NCBI GenBank assembly: GCA_964035795.1
Contig: OZ038322.1
Coordinates: forward strand, 14,760,777 to 14,824,776
Source of the DNA: Pterobdella sp. o SKG-2022
Taxonomy: Eukaryota > Annelida > Clitellata > Hirudinida > Piscicolidae
Direction of reading: 5' to 3'
DNA length: 64,000 nt
Shown here piece after piece: positions 1 to 11,500 of the stretch; the stretch's first letter is position 1; each line of letters begins with the position of its first letter. The translations under genes and the position numbers were made by a program. The notes beneath the pieces are model-generated. The model worked only from the letters and a program-made list of their open reading frames with translations. It was not told the DNA's origin and searched no databases.

Positions 1-951
1 CACCGCTAGTCAGAAATGTTAATTCAGTGCATATATTCAAATATTTTTGAATATTTCCTTTAACTATTTGGCATACAATATATATGAGATAAACCCATTG
101 TCGAGGATATATCTATTTCCCAAAAGTAATGGCTATTTTATTTTAAGCTACTCATTCCTGGGTATTTTATGATATAGAACTACACTTATTGGCAATCGAA
201 AAAAGCCATATCTGAACCATTTTAGCGAATTTTATCCCATCGGGCACCAGGCATAAATTGTACATTGAACCGATCCTTAGGGATTTCAAATTTAAATGCG
301 CAGTTTATCCTCGTAATCAAAAAAATATTTTTTTAATTGGTGACAATTTTTACTTTCATGGATAGTTAATGCTTGAATAGATCTTTTAAAATGTTTATTT
401 CGTTAAATAATTTGTATTAGCTACCAAGCCTGTTATGTGCCGAAGAACAGAACTTTGGTTGCGCTAATTATGGTGTCTTGAAACAATATCGATAAGCGTG
501 AGATCATTATAACGATTTGACTTCACTATGAGCTCGATATGAACACAAACTACAAATCAGAAAACCTAGTCATGCTTTTTATTTATAGGTTTTATTTAAA
601 GAAATGTTGAAAGCTTGATTTATATTCTTAAAAAATGTTAATTTATTTAAGATATTTTTTTTAGATAACCGTGAATTATTAGTTTGGATTTTAATTTGAA
701 AAAATAATGAGCAAGAATCATGATAAAGACTGTTTGCTTTCCATAAACACTTCAAAAAGCTTCTAAGTTCTGCTTAAATCAAAAACAATTTTTAAATAAT
801 ATGAGAATTTATTAGCTGATTTTTAAGGCTTATTTTGTATCATATTGAGAAATTTTATTTGTAGAAAAATTGATCTAGTTTGACAAAAAAATAAATGGTT
901 TCAATAATAACCCATTAACGACTTTTATTAATTATTAATGACTTCTCACAG
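1..951. other. AT-rich stretch with no recognised gene
   Basis: No open frame of useful length, RNA gene or repeat family was recognised here. It ends at a good splice acceptor (AG at 950-951) and so is probably an intron or upstream flank of the fibronectin type III gene that follows. Confidence 0.4.
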
Positions 952-1491
952 ACAACCCGTTAGACAACGGCGGTGCTGAAGTCAAATGTTACATCGTTCA
1001 GATCACCGACCATGCAGGTAGAGAACAATACAGCTCAACTTGATATGCTATGAGATAATATACAACACAATTTTATGTATGAATGAAACAATTTTTTGAA
1101 CAAATTTGAGTTTGAAAAAACTATTTTTTTCTCCAAAGTAGGTCTTATAAAATATTAGTCGGCACGTATAGCTCAGCGGTTGAGCATTAGAATACTTATA
1201 TAAAGTTACCGGGTTCGATCCCGTGTGGGTCGTCAATTAGCACTTGTTTTGCAGTGTTTTTGTTACATTAAATTTGTGGCAAGCGCTTTGAACTAAAAGG
1301 AAAAGCGTTTTATAAATACTGCATTACAGTACATTCCATTAGTGTGATAAATATAAAATAGAATGCAATACAACACAGATCATTCAGAGACTCACAGACG
1401 TACCACAAAAAGCATGTGCTTGAATGAGATGGTGTCAGGTTGTGTGTACTCTGTCAGAGTAGCGGCTGTTAACTGTATTGGCCAAGCTCAG
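952..1491 (+). CDS. Fibronectin type III domain protein, two exons (partial gene)
   Basis: Two exons are visible, 952-1017 and 1388-1491. The first has AG before it and GTAGAG after it, and reads NPLDNGGAEVKCYIVQITDH, the typical FN3 B-C strand pattern (NGG..I..Y.V). The second follows CATTCAG and contains GCVYSVRVAAVNCIGQ, the E-F strands with the tyrosine corner. The intron phase (1) is compatible, so together they make most of one FN3 domain. The second exon either splices at 1492 (GTGGTT) or runs on to a TAA at 1507-1509. No exons before or after were found, so this may be the edge of a larger adhesion or receptor gene, or a relic. The family is confident; the exact gene is unknown. Confidence 0.55.
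1158..1320 (+). repeat. tRNA-derived SINE copy inside the FN3 intron
   Basis: A tRNA-like head at 1158-1232 carries an A box (TAGCTCAGCGGTTG) and a B box (GGGTTCGATCCC), but the extra bases and mismatches make a working tRNA unlikely. It is followed by AAGCGCTTTGAA and GAAAAGCGTTTTATAAAT (1281-1317). Paired GCGC/TATAAAT tails of this sort are common on invertebrate and fish SINEs. It resembles the copy at 45909. Confidence 0.65.
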
Positions 1492-1509
1492 GTGGTTATG
1501 TGGCATTAA

Positions 1510-3543
1510 AAGTCAATTGATTAACTCAAAATCTCTTTTTCAGTTAAGATATATAATTTCAAAAATTTTGAATTCTTTGTTGTCTTGTATAGTTAAATTG
1601 AATTGAGTAATTATTTGAAAGTGCCGATTTTAATACTATATCGACATTCGTGAAAACCTGTTTCACAACTAGTTTACCATGAATTTACTTGGTTTCAGTG
1701 ACGACCTAAAATATAACGCTATAGAAAGTAAAACTTACTTTTGTAATATCAACATTTATGGTAAGAATATGCTTTAAATCATAAATTTCAAGAAACCCAG
1801 TCAATATTTTTGATGCAGAGTCTTATAAGTAATTTTGAACAGCTAATTTTTTATAATTCTTTATATCACAAGGTTATACAAACCAATGCAGTTTTTAGGA
1901 TAGAACTTTTTTCAATCCTTAATAAGACTTATGTAAAACGTATAAGCAAAACCAAATGTTTAATTCAAATGTTTATTATTTTAGTTTTTAAACTACGTTG
2001 TTTACATTTGATATCATTGTATGTAGGGAAATCTATCAAAAGAGAACTAAAATATTATACTAAATAATAGGTAAGCACTTCATTGGGTAGTATCATTTTT
2101 ATCATGATTTCTAGTAATCATGTTATAAAACGTATTAGTTTGAGACTATTGAAAGAAATTTTATCTAAAAAATGGCTTAATGCGTCTAATATTGTTAGTG
2201 ATTAATTTTTCATGTCGCTGGGAAAATAAAAACAATGAGTGCAAAAAACTGCAATTAAGTTGCATGTTTAATAAATATAAATGATATAAACATCATCTTT
2301 TCAATATAGCATTTTTGTATAAGTTTTATCTTCACAGCATTTTAGTGATAATTTTTTCTCAATTGGAATAGACGAAACACACAAACTCGTTGTGTGGGGG
2401 TCCCAGAAAAACAGAAAAATTACAGTTACAAACTATTTTCAAAGTTCTTTGAACCTTTTCTAATGGAATTTTTCAATAGACATAAAATACAATCATAAAC
2501 ATGAAGTGAAGATGTTAAAGAATATAATATGTTTTTATAGAAGTCATATTAGACTATTTGCTGTTAGTGTGCCAAGTAGCTAAAACCTTTAATATACACC
2601 AATCGTACCATGTTTTTTTTTAAATTGGTCATTTTAACTAGAAAGAAATTCTTAAAGACTAGAAGCTCACTCTAAAATTGCAAACTGGAATTATGCGAAT
2701 TCAAGATCCATTTTTCCCAAACTTTGACAGTTTGCTTTACCACTGTTAATTAGGAACAAGCACCAAAAAAGGATAAAATAGAGCATTGGTTTTTAACAAC
2801 GACAGCTTGGGTATTTGCGGATGACAAAAAACTGTAGCATCAATTGGATGGTCATATATTTTTTAGTTGAGAAAAAAACTTGAGTGGATGGCGTGCAGAC
2901 CTTTAATTTGATTTTTTGATTAGACATCATGATGACCAACATGCTGAAGAAAAACAGTTTATCAAAATAACATGATAAACTAAAGTTTTAGAGAAAAAAA
3001 GTATGAATCTAAAAAAATATTATCAATGAACTAGTAATCCCAATCGTGAAAAAACTTCTAGCAACACTAAAAAAACTAAAAAAGTTATAAGAAATCTTGA
3101 TAGTTTTTAAAAGCTATAATCAAGAAAAAATTTTGAGAGTTTTCAAGTAAGTTTTTGTCACGAAATTTCTTCATTTATCTCTTTCAAACACAATTACCAT
3201 CATCTCCACACAGCTGTTACCCCAACTTACTCTCGATTGTTAGTGCAAGCTCAAGTCTTAGAGTATATGTATCTAATAAAGAATTTATAATTCCAATTTT
3301 TAACTTTTTTATTCGTTTCTTGACTAAAATAACTTATTTCAAAATCCTTTTTCTCCCAAAAATATTTGCTCTATATTTAATATCTTTCATCTAAAAAACA
3401 AATTAGTTTTATAAATCACTTTTAAGTAGTTTTACACAACAAAAACAAACTACAATAATTACTTTCCAAACTCTAAACGTGAATTTCATCTATCAACCAA
3501 GCTTACAACGGCTGAACATAACTCACAACCACATAGCCACGCA
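1510..3543. other. AT-rich interval, no recognised gene
   Basis: I see no protein similarity, RNA gene or clear repeat. Short open frames here have skewed, low-complexity composition and lack splice context. Confidence 0.4.
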
Positions 3544-4571
3544 TTAAACTCCATCAATCACCCCAGTGGAGTGGCAGCTTGAAAGTACAGACCAAATGCT
3601 TGCCACCTGGGCTTTGTCGAGCTCCTTTCCTATCACAACAACCCTCAGCTCACTCTGTAAATCTCTGCTGGGGTTTGTTTGATGATTTTTTGTTATTAGG
3701 TTCTCATTATCTTTCAATGTTTTTAACTGAAATTCAATTATAAGATCAAATATTTTTATTATAAGATTTTTTATAATCTCTTTCTTTTTCACAGTTCTTA
3801 GATTTTATTAAAGATTTCAGATTGAACAAAAAACTTTTGAAACATTCAACAATAAATTTGAAAAAACTATCAATAAAAGTAATATTTTAACAAAAATTTA
3901 ATTGAAAATTAGTTATAATTAAGATTTCAAAGTAAAATGAATCTTTTCAAAACTTTTTCACTGCCTGTAAATTCTCCATATTGCTACACATCAAATAACA
4001 CAGACAACCAAGCACACCCACCACAAAACAGACAAACAAGCACACCCACTACGAAACAGACAACCAAGCACACCCACCACAGTGATAGAGGCCCTAGAAC
4101 TGACGCAAGAGGTGTAGAAGAGGGCCACAAAGACCACACAGATTATGAGACCCAGAATAAAGTAAAAGGATCCTACGCTTTTGAAGTCACTTGAAAACAA
4201 ATCAGCCACTACATTGTGCACTCTGGACTTCAGGGCTGTTTCGACCATGGCCTGCGAGTTGGAGAAGTAAATGACGCCGATGGTTAAACACCAAAGCCCA
4301 CTGAACTGCAAAGAATGATATTTTTATGAAAGTAAGCACAAAAATTTTAAAAATAGATTTTTCTTATTTAATTTTTTCAGACTAAAAGATTTAATTAAAT
4401 TAGAAAAACTTCCGTTTTAAACATATCTCATAAACATTATCTAATAACTAATAAAAAAATCGAGTACTTAAGTATTTTGCTAGAGTTTTATTATTTGAGA
4501 ATTGATTGAGTACTAACACCAAAGAACGTGTTAGAGGTCAAGAAGAGGTAACGAACGATGTCGACCGTCAT
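3544..4571 (-). CDS. Tetraspanin-like gene, 5' exons (partial or truncated)
   Basis: Read on the minus strand. Exon 1 (4571-4518) encodes MTVDIVRYLFLTSNTFFG and ends at GTTAGT. Exon 2 (4305-4078) follows TTTGCAG in the same phase and continues FSGLWCLTIGVIYF. Together they match the tetraspanin start (RYLxFxxNxxFxxxGxxxLxxG) and TM1. A small EC1 follows, then TM2 (VGSFYFILGLIICVVFVALF). A third candidate exon (3654-3544) joins in phase and ends in a stop; it reads VASIWSVLSSCHSTG, vaguely like the start of EC2, but with no CCG motif. TM3, TM4 and a normal EC2 were not found. The gene is either continued by exons I missed or truncated. Tetraspanins organise membrane microdomains; the partner is unknown. 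The 5' end faces the PRMT gene. Confidence 0.55.
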
Positions 4572-5460
4572 CAAAAATGATAATATACTATCTTCTTCTT
4601 CGTTCAAAGTTTTTACTTCTGCTTCTATGTGCTTCTCACTACAAGTATTTCATCAAATTTGAGAAAGAATTCAAAAAAAATTGCCGCATATCTTAAAGAA
4701 GGTAAGTTTGAGTATCAATTAGCTTTTAAAGAAATTTTTTAAGATTAACACAAAGGTTTGTTGGAAATAAACGCAAAGATATTGATGAAAACTGCATTAA
4801 GTTTATCCTCAATTCAGCAATTCAACTCGAAAGTTTTTATTAAATTTTGCCAATAAGCCCTTGTGTACAAAACTATTAAAATTATCAACAGTTGGTTTTA
4901 ATTTTACTTATTTAAGGCGTAAAGCATTTTTGGGAGGTTTCAATAAACATAAAACCAATTTCAACGTTATATTTCATCAAAGTCATGCTAAGAAAACTCA
5001 AAATAACAACTTAACTAAGAATAAAGGAACATTATTCAAGTTTAGAAACCAAACTATTCTGAATTGTAAACATATAAAAAAATGAATAGTTACACTGGTG
5101 AAGGGTTGTTGTTGCTGCTTTTGTTTCGTTCCAACTTTTTTAACTTAAATTCTTCCATCTTAACAAATTTGGATCCTATATAATCAAACTGAAAAATAAT
5201 TATATCAGTATTCTATTTAGAAGCATATAATTCTGAAAATTTAAGAGTACTTCAACTGTATTCTACTCAATTAGAAAATATTTTTAGGTTAACGTCGTCT
5301 TTAATTAATATTAGCCGCTTCATTTTTAAAAACAGATTCGATTTCTAATCAATTCTCATGTTTTAGTAATTTTTATGCTAATGTGTTTTCGAATATTTAC
5401 AAAATCAAAAAATCTATTTTCAATAAAAAAACCAATTCTTTTTTTAAATATCGTTTTCAG
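4572..5460. promoter_or_regulatory. Divergent interval between tetraspanin-like and PRMT genes
   Basis: The two start codons are about 920 bp apart on opposite strands, so promoters for both probably lie here. The PRMT coding exon is preceded by a splice acceptor (TTTTCAG ending at 5460) 32 nt before the ATG. The PRMT mRNA therefore has either a 5' UTR intron starting here or a trans-spliced leader. No TATA box or known motif is asserted. Confidence 0.4.
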
Positions 5461-5492
5461 AATCTGAAAAACTAAACAAAGCCTTTTGCAAA

Positions 5493-8428
5493 ATGACGCC
5501 TCACAAGTCTAACAAAGAGTCCAAACATGACAACAAAATACAAAAAATGGATTTCGCTGTAGACCAAATGACATCAAAGGAGTTCTACATTGATAAAAAC
5601 GCACGGTTTCACATGCATGAGGTAAAAATATCCTCTATAGCTATTTCAATAACCATTATAAAACTTTCATGAAAGACTGAATTTTTATTAGTTTAATAAT
5701 TGACATCATAAAGACTCTTATGAGAGATTTTGTGAGAACTGGGGCGTTTCAATTAGCATTTGGAACAAATAAACATCTTATAAAAGATATGAATGTGTTG
5801 GAAGTTGGTAGTGGTGCAGGTCTGTTAAGTCTGTTTGCTTGCAAGGCTGGAGCTAAAAAAATAATTTCTGTTAGTACCCTATTATATTTAGGTTCATACA
5901 TGTGATGCTTACATAAATTCAATATTAAATTATATTTATAATCATCGGCCAACTCGAGAATTTCTGCACTTTTAGTTTAAAAAGCTTTAAATTGGAATTA
6001 CTTTTTCTATTGATAATTTTGTTGTTGAAAAATCTATAGCCCGAAAACTCTTGAACATTAATAATGACTTCCTAGGTTGAACATTCCAAAATAAATGAGA
6101 TTGCCAAGGAAGTGATCTGGCGAAACAACTCACAAAATGGTTCATAACAATATGCATTCACTTATATTGTAATGATGAGATAATACAAATAAGACCCAAG
6201 TTTTAAATTGTTTCAATCTCGTTCCATACACCCAAATCCTCATTACCAATAATTCTATTACAGGGTATTTATTCTATAAACTTTTTTATTCATTAAGTAA
6301 TACATTTTTATCTTTCTTCATTGAATCTCAGTGATAGAGATATTAGATAAAAAGATAGAAGACATATCACATCTTCCAATTGACAATGAAAAAGTTGATG
6401 TGATCGTGTGTGACTGGATTGGGTGAGTATTTTATTTTATATCATATTCTATAAGAATATGGGATATAAGAAAATGAATAAGATGAATTATTCAAGCCAA
6501 GTCATACATTGATAATTACTAGCAAATTACTTCCTGAGGAAACTTCAATACAAGCTCAACATTATCAATACTTGATTTTTTTCCCACAAATAGAACCTTA
6601 TCATAATTCATAAGGTTTTATTCAAATGAAAACACTATTAGAAGTTTATTTTATTTCACGAAGCTCACATTATCAAGTGGACATACAAGTATTTATACAA
6701 ATATAGATATTCGTACCTCCACTTTGAATGTATGTTCATTTTATGAAAAGCTTCATGGAATAAAATAAACTCCTAAAAGTGTTTTTATTTGAACATTTAT
6801 GTTTGGTTTGAAGAATTGAAATTTTATAAGGTTGTACTTGTCAAAAGCTTCTGTTTCAAAGATAAAATGTTTCAAAAAATCTTTTTGTACATTGATTTTG
6901 AATTTCATGAAACAAACCTTTTCCAGCTATTGCCTCCTACATGACTCAGCATTGGACTCACTAATAAAAGCCAGAGACAGGTTTTTGGTGTGTATCACTT
7001 GTTATGTATTTGTGTGATCACCATTATTTTTTGCACATCTCAGTTGCTTGCTTGGTGTTAATGAACATTATTATTATCAGCATGGTTGCTCATATTTATC
7101 ATTAAGTATTATTTCTTCTCATCATTGCTATCATAATTGCCCTTCAGAAACCAGATGGATGCATTCTGCCTGACTTTGCTTGCATGTACGTCACAGGCCT
7201 TGAGGACTTTTCATATGTCATGCATTCTGAGTGCTGTGAGTTGTTTCACCCTTGTGTCATGTTGCTAACGTCATGATGATTTTTCTTTATAGTCGAAAGT
7301 AGTTGATTAATATTTGGGTAGAGCTGGGGGAAGGATGAATTTAATAAAAAATATATATGTAAGGATAAAACTAAAAACATTGAAAATATAATAATCATTC
7401 AAACATTCTTAACCCATTGAAAAACATCAAAACAAGCACCGCCCACAGGGTGGAATGACGTTTACGGCTTCGACATGAGTTGTATGATAGAGGTGTCAAT
7501 CAAGGAACCTCGCATCGAGTGTGTCGACCCTGAAAACGTTGTCACCCAGTCCTACATGCTCCTGGTTGGTGCACTGGTGATGGTGTGTCGAAGTGGTTGA
7601 CCTTATTAGGCTTTTTTGATAGTTTCCTTTATAATATTCATAGTAGTGTTCTAATTCATCATAGTACCTCTGATATACGGACTTGTTTTGCTTATGGTTT
7701 GAAATTTATCACGAGACCAATAACTCAACTACATCAGGACATAGACGTCAATGACGTCACACTACCCCGCATCTACACCACCCGCCCCTTTATCCTCCAT
7801 GCCACCAAGACAGCCACTATCCATGCCCTTGTCCTCTTTTTTGATGTCTGCTTCTCCAAATGTCACACCTATGTCGGCTTTTCAACCAGTTCGTATTATA
7901 GAGCTTTTTATCGCAGTTAAAGAATAATTAATTGATGGGGATTCTTATATCTTTTTGTACGAAAAAATTGATGAAATTTTTCATCGTTGTCAAAAGGTGT
8001 TAATCCGTTAATACTTTATATATTTTAAAAGAAAAAAATTCGATAAAGTGTTGAACATCTCAAGCCTAAAACGTTGTCAGGTCAGTGACATTTATTCTTA
8101 TGGGCATTTCACAGGTCCCAGAGCGCCTTACACGCACTATCAACAAACCATCTTGTACCTGCGCAGACCCATTTTTGTAAACGAGGGTGAAAGTGTCAAT
8201 GGCTCTATTAGCTTCAAACAAAACCCTAAAAAAGAGGTACATTCACAAATAAGCTCTTAAAATTACCCTGTGTATATGAAACTCAATACCATAAAATTTC
8301 GTTCGATAGAAAATGAAATAGCTACAACCAACACCTCACAGAGGGGTCTTTTGTTGGACCTGCACGTAGTCTTCAAGGGCGTCCACAGTAACGTAAACGA
8401 CCACACGCACTATTGCATCACCTTCTAA
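5493..8428 (+). CDS. Class I protein arginine N-methyltransferase, PRMT1-like, divergent
   Basis: Ten coding exons: 5493-5621, 5714-5869, 6076-6139, 6332-6422, 6927-6987, 7148-7235, 7449-7564, 7738-7888, 8115-8236, 8342-8428. All phases agree, giving 354 aa, the normal PRMT1 size. It should transfer methyl groups from SAM to arginine. Motif I is VLEVGSGAG, post-I is IISVEHS, and the C-terminal beta barrel and dimerisation parts are present (VYGFDMSC, IKEP, HALVLFF, GFSTS, PYTHYQQT). The double-E loop, SEWMGY....ES in active enzymes, reads CDWIGYCLLHDS here, so both catalytic Glu are Asp. The THW loop is THY, and the N-terminal YFxxY helix is YIDKN. All changes are in the active site while the fold is intact. 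It could be a weakened enzyme, one with changed product specificity, or a regulatory paralogue. The start ATG at 5493 is the first in frame after the acceptor. Confidence 0.9.
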
Positions 8429-8454
8429 CTTACTTTTCTAGTAATCTCACATTT

Positions 8455-8460
8455 TTTATT
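8455..8460 (-). terminator. Possible poly(A) signal of NUP153
   Basis: TTTATT on the plus strand reads AATAAA on the minus strand, about 130 nt beyond the NUP153 stop and inside the PRMT 3' UTR. If used, the two mRNAs overlap at their 3' ends. Confidence 0.35.
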
Positions 8461-8481
8461 TTTGAACATTAGGACTTATTC

Positions 8482-8487
8482 AATAAA
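8482..8487 (+). terminator. Poly(A) signal AATAAA of the PRMT gene
   Basis: A canonical AATAAA lies 54 nt after the PRMT stop codon and before the convergent NUP153 stop. Confidence 0.6.
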
Positions 8488-8588
8488 ACTCGAAAATCAC
8501 CATTTTTTTAAATCGTAAAGAAAACGCAATTGAAGTGCCTACAAAATAACTTAAACGTCATAATTCATAGTAGTAATTAATTGTCAAA

Positions 8589-11500
8589 TCATTTTCTCAT
8601 TCTTCTGGTTGCCTTCTTATAAGTCCTGCCTGGTATTGGAGTGGTGTTCTGGGCCCTGTAGGGTGATCATTACTGGTTACTGGTACAAGAGGCGTATTAG
8701 AATAATGTCGAGAGTAATGTATAAAAGTGACTCATGATAACTGATAATGTTTATATAAAAAATTCGGTAGTTAGCAGTAAGAGAAAATTAAGAGCTGATA
8801 AGAATAATATGCAGGCAGACGTACGAGAAGACAGGGTTGTTAGATCCTGCTGTGAAGTTGAAGGTGGGTACTTGGCTGAAGTTCAATGACCCATCCTGTA
8901 GGATCATCAAAGGTACTGTCAACCATGAGGTCACCGAAAGTAGGGCTAATGATGAATACTAAAGCGCAAATTCACACCATGATGGATGATAAAAGCAATA
9001 ATGTAAACTACACCAAAAGATATGATGCAACTAATGATATAAAGTATAAAATGAGCAGTTGTAAAAACCTGGGTGGGTTGGTTGAATGGCATAGTGGTGG
9101 TCTGTTGGTTGAATGTGAAAGTGGATTGTTGCTGATTCGATTGACCAAATGCAAACACACCAGACCCCTGGGGTTGCGATCCAAATTGAAATGGTTGTTG
9201 AGACTGATTTTGTTGACCAAAAGTGAATGTTGACGGAACTGAGGGTGCCTGGAAAGATGAGGCAGTGCTTGTCCCGAATGAAAGCCCTGTGGTGGGTGGG
9301 ATGACGAAAGTTGTGGAGTAAAGTGCATCCTCACGAGACTAAATGGTTAAACATTTCAACAAAAATAACAAGATATAATGAACATGAAGAAAGAAAAAAA
9401 TGATTGGATGAAGGCAAGTTGATACCTTGGTTTTTGCTGGTGTTGGTGCCTCCAAATGTAAAAGTTCCTGAGGTTGAAACAACATTATGCAACGTTCAAT
9501 TCCAAGTTCCATGAAGTTAAATATAGATTCGAATTTGAATAATATTCTAGAAAAAAAAACATGCATAAATATTGGATGTATTAGAATTGCGATTCATGCG
9601 TGTGTATTTATGCCTCATTAATTTCATTGTATTTAACAGAAAAATTACAATTAATAAAAGTTTTTATACCTGCAGCTTTCTTGTTGTCGGGCTCATTATT
9701 AGCAAGTCCTGTATTACCAATTATGTGTCACTCAATTAAATAATTTTAGAAAACTATTAAAAAAATAGAAGAATTTTCAAAATATATCATGCCCCTCACC
9801 TCCAAAAGACCGCTTTGTCTGTTTACCCACTGAAACAAAAGGAGGAAGGCAGTTAAGATCGATTACAATGCAAACATCAAGACGTTATAGCAGAATAAGA
9901 TTGACTCATTATTAATTAGCTAAGCATAGAAAGATGTATTTGAAAGAAGCAATATGTTGCCTTCATTAAATTAATCAACAGAAATGAAGCTGCGGTGAGG
10001 TAATCAAAGCTTGTCAAACATTTTCTAAAACTATAACATTAAAATTTCAGTAGGTATGTGTACATTGATTTAAATCAACTTAGACACGCAAGCTTTGTGC
10101 TTACTTCATTCAAATGAATTGAGCTATTGAAGTTCATGCACCAACAAATGATGGAGCACTTGAAAAGAATGCAACTTACCAGAGAAAGAGAATTGCTGGT
10201 TGGATGGGAAGCCAGATGAAGAACTGGTGGCAGCAGCTCCAAACTGGAAAAGACTGCCACTGCTTGTTGTGGTTGTTGTCAACCCAAACATTCCTGTTGC
10301 TGTATGTTCCATAATTTTAGTTGGATATTCTTTTATATAGACTTTGGAGTGAAGAATTTTTTAGATAGACTTTAATTATAATTTTTGATAATTCAATTGT
10401 AAAACGAAAGATTGAATTTTACTAAAGAAATACTTGAGCAAAAGTACATTGAATGTCTCTAAAATTAGACTATTGGATGGAGACTAACTTGAAGTGGTTT
10501 GAGGAGCTCCAAACTTGAAAATGTTACTGTTGGAGAGGTTTGATGGAAAGAGACTGTTTGCTGTCGTGCTTGCCAAGGTTGCTGGAGAGTTGAAGCTTGA
10601 AAATGCAGAGTTGTTGAACAAATTATTATTGTTGTTATTATTGTTTTCTTGCTTGTTGAAGAGAGAGCCAGTTTGGGTTGTTGGGAAGAGACTCGAAGAG
10701 GAGATGGGGTTGGTTGTTGTGAGTTGGAAGGAGTTTTGAGTAGTAGAAGCAGTGGTGCTGGTTGTTGTTGAAAATGATGGAAACTGGTTGCTAATTGGGA
10801 AGAATGATGATGTTGTTTTGTTGTTTGAGAAGAGAGAATTTGATGTGCTGCCAAAGAGTTGGTTAGGTTGATCAAAAGATGAGGTGGTGGTTGCTGGAGG
10901 ATTGGAAAACATAGGCAGTGATGGAGTGCTTGTGGTTGTTGCAACTGAAGCTAGTGCATTGGAGGATCCGAACTGGAAAAGTGGTTTAGAAGAGGTGGAT
11001 GTTGGTGCAGTGTTGGATGCAAAGAAACCTGAACTGTTGGCTGAAGCGGTTGCCCCAAAGAAGGAAGCTGTGGTAGTCGGGAGGGAAGTTTGGATAGAAG
11101 AACCAAAAAGAGGCTTGCTGCTGCCAAATCCAAGTGAGGTGGTTGATGGCGTTGATTTATTCATTCCAAAAGCAAATGGGGCAGAAACTGGAAAGGTGCT
11201 AGCAGTAGTTGTGGGTAAAGAAGCGCTTGAAGTGGTTTGGGTTGGTGGCGGTGCCGTAGAAACAGACTTTGACATGGTAAATGAAGAGCCAAAACTTGGA
11301 GCTGATGTGGTGGATAGGGATTGGTTGGCTGTAGCGCCAAACTTGAAACCTCCAAAAGAGCTAGGAGCAGAAAATATGGGGTTGGTGGGAAGATTGGAGG
11401 ACAGGATGGTGGATGAAGATGGCTTAAACCCTCCCAGTGGTGCTGCTTCTGAAGCTGGTGAAAGTTATTTATAATTATGCAACATTATCAATCATTACAA

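Noticed and set aside
1158..1232. Functional tRNA gene
   Set aside because: A and B boxes exist, but the arms do not fold into a standard cloverleaf and the sequence continues into a SINE tail.
3544..3664. CobW C-terminal domain (IGKELDKAQV)
   Set aside because: The likeness is short, and the upstream in-phase exons are tetraspanin-like.
7585..7920. Single-exon reading of 111 residues
   Set aside because: It joins PRMT intron 7 to exon 8; only 7738-7888 is coding.
8886..9233. Plus-strand protein of 115 residues
   Set aside because: Antisense to NUP153 exon 23 and an intron; no family similarity.
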